A DNA stretch of 64,000 nucleotides, taken from an uncultured Pseudomonadota bacterium. GTDB taxonomy: Bacteria; Myxococcota_A; UBA796; GCA-2862545. Shown one piece after another: positions 60,461 to 64,000 of this stretch. A program made the translations under genes and the position numbers. Under the pieces are notes generated by a model that saw nothing but the letters and a program-made list of their open reading frames with translations, was not told where the DNA came from and did no database searches. The DNA is taken from contig CAJXTB010000001.1 in the NCBI GenBank assembly GCA_913061235.1, forward strand, positions 1 to 64,000, written 5' to 3'. The first letter of the stretch is position 1, and every line of letters begins with the position of its first letter.

Positions 60461-61231
60461 ATGCGCACCACAACCCGACCCGTGACCCGGTTTCCACAGC
60501 GGACAACATCGCCAGATGCCGTCGTGGTCGAAGAGCCGATGGAGATTCGCGTAGAGGGCCGAGCCATGGCTGTCACCATGCGAACTCCCGGTGACGACTT
60601 TGACCTAGTGACTGGCTTCTTGGTGACCGAGGCCGTGATTGATGGTGCGGATGACCTGTCCGCCATGCAGCACGTGACCGACGACCACAACATTGTGGAC
60701 GTGCGACTCGCCGCCGGAGTGCAGGCGCACCAAGACGCCATCGACCGCGCGACACGCGAGCTGTACGCAAACAGTTCTTGTGGGTTGTGCGGCAAAGCGT
60801 CTATCGATCGCGTGGTGCAGCGGACCAAACAACGCGCCGTAGTTCCCTGTGTGAACGAAGACGCTCTGCTCAGAATGGCCGTGGTCATGCGGTCGCACCA
60901 ACCCACCTTCGACGAGACCGGTGGGCTTCATGCCGCAGCGCTGTTCGACAGCCAGGAACAATGCTTGGTCGCCAGAGAGGATGTGGGTCGCCACAACGCT
61001 GTCGACAAGGTGATTGGCGCGGCCATGCGCGAAGGGTTCGACCTTGCACAGACCACGCTCATTGTGACGAGCCGCGCGGGCTTCGAGATTGTCCAGAAAG
61101 CGGCAGTCGCAGGAATCGGTGTGGTGGCGGTAGTCGGCGCCCCAACGAGCCTTGCTATCGATCTGGCCGTGAGCAATCGCATGGCCCTGGTTGGTTTTCT
61201 GCGCGATGCCCGCCTCAATCGCTACGCCTGA
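60461..61231 (+). CDS. fdhD: Formate dehydrogenase accessory sulfurtransferase FdhD
   Basis: The 256-residue protein is FdhD, which moves sulfur from IscS to the molybdenum cofactor of formate dehydrogenases. SSCGLCGKAS holds the conserved Cys107 and Cys110. FDETGGLHAAALFD and EDVGRHNAVDKVIG follow, then TSRAGFEIVQKA. Length is normal. No formate dehydrogenase gene lies in the window; it must be elsewhere. ATG at 60461 has no strong ribosome site. It is divergent from the FHA gene by 49 bp. Confidence 0.95.
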   Translation: MRTTTRPVTRFPQRTTSPDAVVVEEPMEIRVEGRAMAVTMRTPGDDFDLVTGFLVTEAVIDGADDLSAMQHVTDDHNIVDVRLAAGVQAHQDAIDRATRELYANSSCGLCGKASIDRVVQRTKQRAVVPCVNEDALLRMAVVMRSHQPTFDETGGLHAAALFDSQEQCLVAREDVGRHNAVDKVIGAAMREGFDLAQTTLIVTSRAGFEIVQKAAVAGIGVVAVVGAPTSLAIDLAVSNRMALVGFLRDARLNRYA

Positions 61232-61294
61232 GCAGGCACAGGCGGCACACCACGGTATGAGCCGCCCACCTCGGACCGTCTACAGGGAGAGAAC

Positions 61295-62209
61295 ATGCCC
61301 AGCATCTTCATTACAGGCTGCGCCACAGGCTTCGGCGCCGGCCTAGCCCGGCACTACTTGGCCGCTGGTTGGCAGGTCATCGCCACAGACCGGAGCCTTG
61401 ACGCCCTCGCTCATCTTCATGCACTACCGGATGCTCAAGAACGCCTGGTGACCCTACAAGTAGACGTCTGCAATGCCGAAGAAGTGAAAGCAGCAGCCGA
61501 CAAAGCCAGTGCGCTGGGACCGGTCGATGTCCTCATCAACAATGCCGGCCACGCCGTGTTTGGCACCATTGAAGAGTCCGACCTGACCGCTGTGGCGCAC
61601 ATGTTCGACGTCAATGTGATGGGCACCGCTCGCATGACCCAAGCCTTGTTGCCGTCCCTTCGTGACGCATCGGGAACCGTGGTGAACATCTCGTCCGTTG
61701 CCGGGCGAATGGCCTTTCCAGAGTCCGGCTACTACGCCGCTACCAAGCACGCAGTCGAAGCCATTAGTGATGCTCTGTACGCAGAGGTGGCCGGCTTCGG
61801 AATGCGCGTCATCGTGATTGAGCCGGGGTCTTTCGACACCCAGTTCCTCCCCACCGCCGATGCACTGTCCTTGCCTAGAGACGAAAACGGCCCCTACGCG
61901 GAACACCAACCGGGCTGGGACGCTGGAAAACAGGCGGTCCTAGAGCCACCACAAGACCCGAATATGGTGGTCAGCGCCATTGTCAGAGCCGTCGCAAGGC
62001 CGTTTCGTTTTCAACGCGTGGAAGTCGGCCCAGACTGCATTCGCATCCTCTCCGTACTCGAAGCGCTCAAGCCCCCGTCCTTCACGCGACTGATGGCCCA
62101 TCATCACACATCCGCTGCCCCGGCAATCGAGACAGATGGGGACCCCAAAGACACCGCTGCCCATATCGCTGCAATGACCCGTCCAGTGAGGGCGACAAAA
62201 CCGGGGTAG
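61295..62209 (+). CDS. Short-chain dehydrogenase/reductase
   Basis: The 304-residue protein is a classical SDR: TGCATGFGAG at 7-16 binds the cofactor, NNAG near 82-85, and the catalytic Ser134, Tyr147 and Lys151. It reduces or oxidises a small molecule with NAD(P)H. The Asp at the end of the second strand (ATDRS) favours NAD(H) over NADP(H). GGGAGAG precedes the ATG by 6 bp. The product has an extended C-terminal part. It lies 9 bp before the AsmA-like gene and may share its transcript. Confidence 0.9.
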   Translation: MPSIFITGCATGFGAGLARHYLAAGWQVIATDRSLDALAHLHALPDAQERLVTLQVDVCNAEEVKAAADKASALGPVDVLINNAGHAVFGTIEESDLTAVAHMFDVNVMGTARMTQALLPSLRDASGTVVNISSVAGRMAFPESGYYAATKHAVEAISDALYAEVAGFGMRVIVIEPGSFDTQFLPTADALSLPRDENGPYAEHQPGWDAGKQAVLEPPQDPNMVVSAIVRAVARPFRFQRVEVGPDCIRILSVLEALKPPSFTRLMAHHHTSAAPAIETDGDPKDTAAHIAAMTRPVRATKPG

Positions 62210-62218
62210 AGTGCAGCC

Positions 62219-63706
62219 ATGTTCGGCTTCGACAACGACGAGCTTGAGAAGGCCCGCCAAGCCAATGACGGCCCCATTGATAAAGGTATGTTCGGCTACA
62301 GCGCCGGCGCCCTCAATCGTGAGCGACGCAAGGGCCCTTGGTGGCAGCGCGCGTTCATCATTGGGCTGGAGCTTTCCGTGCTTCTGGCAGGGCTGTTCCT
62401 GTGTTTCGCCTTCTGGCTAACGACCACACCCGATGGCATCCGGTTCGCCCTTGCCCGAATCATCGGTGATGCGCCCATGGCCATCGAACTCGACGATGTC
62501 TATCTGTACCCAGGGGTACGATTCGCGGACCCAGACACCTGGTACATCGTGGTCAAGAACCTAGATGTCCAACAGACCGACCACTTGACCGATGGCGTAC
62601 GAGTGAAAGCTCGATGGGCCAAGCTCCCCCTGCCCAATGTGTTCTCGGCGTGGTTCAACCAGTCTCTCACCTTCGAAGATGCATTGGTCATCGGTCTGGA
62701 CATTCACAAAGACGACGACGGCGTTGTCCGCACCCCGAACTGGACCCCCAAGAAGACCGGCCTCGATGCCATCGACATTCGTCACTTGCGAGTGTGGGAC
62801 GGCAGCTTCATGTTGGATGTCGATGGCGACGCGAGCGACTCGGTGGTTCGAAACATCTACGGTGACCTGCATGACATGCGCTACGAGCCCGGTCCTCGCC
62901 TGCTCTCTGGCGACGGAGAGCTGTTCGCGCGGCACTTCCGAAGCGGCGCTATCGAGGCCGACCATGTCGTTGTCCAGACCGTCGCCAACGATGGCAACAT
63001 GGTCTTCGACGCTACCTGCTTGGCCGCCGACGGCAACATCAGCCTGCATGGCATCATTGAACACTTGGAGCGTCGCCCCTCTGTCTCGCTCCAGGTGGTC
63101 GCAAGCAATCTAGCGATTGCCCAGCTCGTCGAGAAATCATCCGGTACGACCAGTCCTGTGTACGGCCGGGTGTCCGGGACCATCGACGTGCGCGCCGGTG
63201 GAGAAATCCCACGTGGCGGTGCATGGATGGAGGCCCAGCTACAGCTTGTTGGCGGCATCATTCCCTTGCAGAACCATGTCGGTGGCTTCGCACGGGACCT
63301 TCTACGACTCGTCCCCTGGACCGAGATCAACGACCGCGAACAGATGGTGCTTGGCCCGACCACTGTCTCCCTACGACTCGAGCGTGGCGCCGCCATTATT
63401 CACGAGCTGCGGTCGCACTCACCGAACGACCGCTGGATCTCCATTCACGGCGTAGTGGACGACCAAATCGACATGGTGGTGCGTTTTGTCCCCAAGAACA
63501 ACCCCGAGACCCGCGCCGGCTTCGGCTTCACAATCGAAGGCATGCCCGGTGAGCTGAAGTTCGGAATCGCTGGACGCCACGAGCTGCTGCCGGAGATCTT
63601 CGCAGATGAGAACGGCGAAAAACTCAGCCGTGAGCGCCGTCGCGACCGACGACGAGCAGCACGTCTAGAACGGCGCGAAGCGCGCGACCGACAGGAAGAG
63701 CCATGA
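62219..63706 (+). CDS. AsmA-like inner-membrane protein
   Basis: The 495-residue protein has a cytoplasmic start, one transmembrane helix at about 43-67, then a long beta-rich periplasmic part of AsmA/TamB-type character (repeated short strands such as FMLDVDGDASDSVVRNIYGD, ADGNISLHGIIE, SLQVVASNLAIAQLVE), and a basic, Arg-rich C terminus. AsmA-like proteins help lipid or outer-membrane protein transport between membranes. The exact branch is not clear. Its stop overlaps the following lipoprotein start by 4 bp. Confidence 0.6.
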   Translation: MFGFDNDELEKARQANDGPIDKGMFGYSAGALNRERRKGPWWQRAFIIGLELSVLLAGLFLCFAFWLTTTPDGIRFALARIIGDAPMAIELDDVYLYPGVRFADPDTWYIVVKNLDVQQTDHLTDGVRVKARWAKLPLPNVFSAWFNQSLTFEDALVIGLDIHKDDDGVVRTPNWTPKKTGLDAIDIRHLRVWDGSFMLDVDGDASDSVVRNIYGDLHDMRYEPGPRLLSGDGELFARHFRSGAIEADHVVVQTVANDGNMVFDATCLAADGNISLHGIIEHLERRPSVSLQVVASNLAIAQLVEKSSGTTSPVYGRVSGTIDVRAGGEIPRGGAWMEAQLQLVGGIIPLQNHVGGFARDLLRLVPWTEINDREQMVLGPTTVSLRLERGAAIIHELRSHSPNDRWISIHGVVDDQIDMVVRFVPKNNPETRAGFGFTIEGMPGELKFGIAGRHELLPEIFADENGEKLSRERRRDRRRAARLERREARDRQEEP

Positions 63707-64000
63707 GAGCAATTGCCTTGCTAGTCCTGCTGGTTGGCTGTCCCACAGCGGACACAGCGCAGACCACGGACACCACAGACACGACGGACACCGGCCCCAC
63801 ACCACTGCCCGACTGCCCAGACTACGACGAGGTCTCGTCCACCGATGTGGTGGGCTCGGCATTGTCTGAAGCCAGCGGCCTGGTGCTCGGAACGGACGAT
63901 GTTCTGTGGTCTCACAACGACTCCGGCGACATCGCACGGCTGCTCCCAATCACAGTGACCGGTGCTGTGCTGGGGGAAGTACGCCTCACCGATATAGACG
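63703..64000 (+). CDS. Lipoprotein, 5' part only (runs off the window)
   Basis: The first 99 codons encode a lipoprotein signal (MRAIALLVLLVGC) and a Thr/Asp-rich linker (TTDTTDTTDTGP). After it comes SEASGLVLGTDDVLWSHNDS, which resembles the start of phytase-like or SdiA-regulated-type beta-propellers where a conserved His-Asn-Asp-Ser-Gly follows a Trp. It is therefore probably a surface-anchored propeller protein. ATG overlaps the stop of the AsmA-like gene (ATGA). The 3' end is missing. Confidence 0.75.
   Translation, partial: MRAIALLVLLVGCPTADTAQTTDTTDTTDTGPTPLPDCPDYDEVSSTDVVGSALSEASGLVLGTDDVLWSHNDSGDIARLLPITVTGAVLGEVRLTDID

Overview
The window reads as a gene-dense, high-GC (roughly 60-65 percent) chromosome segment of a Gram-negative bacterium that most resembles the Myxococcota and related deltaproteobacterial lineages. 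The reasons are: a secreted metalloprotease ending in a Cys/Gly motif, a hydrophobic helix and an Arg tail (MYXO-CTERM style); many lipoproteins with Thr/Asp-rich linkers; a Ser/Thr kinase fused to a large regulatory region; FHA, CHAT, CHASE2, TPR, PKD and DUF4388 proteins; and an ECF41-type sigma factor. Genus and species cannot be told from this window. I see no rRNA, tRNA, IS element, prophage or CRISPR array, and no obvious foreign island. Many genes overlap by 4 bp (ATGA or GTGA), so translational coupling is common.

Layout. 1-4.5 kb: outer-membrane beta-barrel protein, HAD-IIB phosphatase, D-2-hydroxyacid dehydrogenase, radA. 4.5-10.8 kb: a tight five-gene block (secreted wall/FecR-like protein, CHASE2 membrane protein, CsgG/FlgO-like protein, secreted TPR-CHAT caspase-like protein, degenerate receiver-like protein). 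This is the best candidate for an undescribed system. 10.8-14 kb: LOG family protein, TetR regulator with a clear palindromic operator in front of a 604-aa acyl-CoA dehydrogenase, then a strong terminator. 14-20.3 kb: NamZ-like muramidase, a lipoprotein with a C10 tract, three TadG/TadE-like genes, a class IV aminotransferase, a glutaryl-CoA-dehydrogenase-type enzyme. 20.3-26.4 kb: cytochrome c lipoprotein, sensor kinase and OmpR-type regulator with a coupled secreted protein, aspartate kinase, pssA. 26.4-31 kb: MFS/spermidine-synthase fusion, double SnoaL-like protein, LysR regulator.

31-39.3 kb: TPR protein with two ClpX-like zinc fingers, MYXO-CTERM metalloprotease, small TPR protein, FAD oxidoreductase coupled to an ECF41-type sigma factor. 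39.3-43.1 kb: a minus-strand terminator, a 124-bp tandem repeat, groEL and groES with hairpin leaders, an unknown conserved-looking protein, rpoZ with a terminator, and a 59-aa SHOCT-like protein. 43.1-51 kb: SRPBCC/TIGR01777 epimerase, hutU, an ECF sigma/zf-HC2 anti-sigma pair, a DUF4388 protein, a DUF1460 amidase-like protein, a PKD lipoprotein.

51-60.4 kb, mostly minus strand: phosphohexomutase, two lipoproteins, a LytS/LytTR two-component pair, and a Ser/Thr kinase coupled by a 4-bp overlap to an FHA plus winged-helix transcription factor. 60.4-64 kb: fdhD, a short-chain dehydrogenase, an AsmA-like membrane protein, and the 5' end of a lipoprotein running off the window. Functional themes are envelope sensing and remodelling, phosphorylation-based regulation, acyl-CoA oxidation and protein folding.
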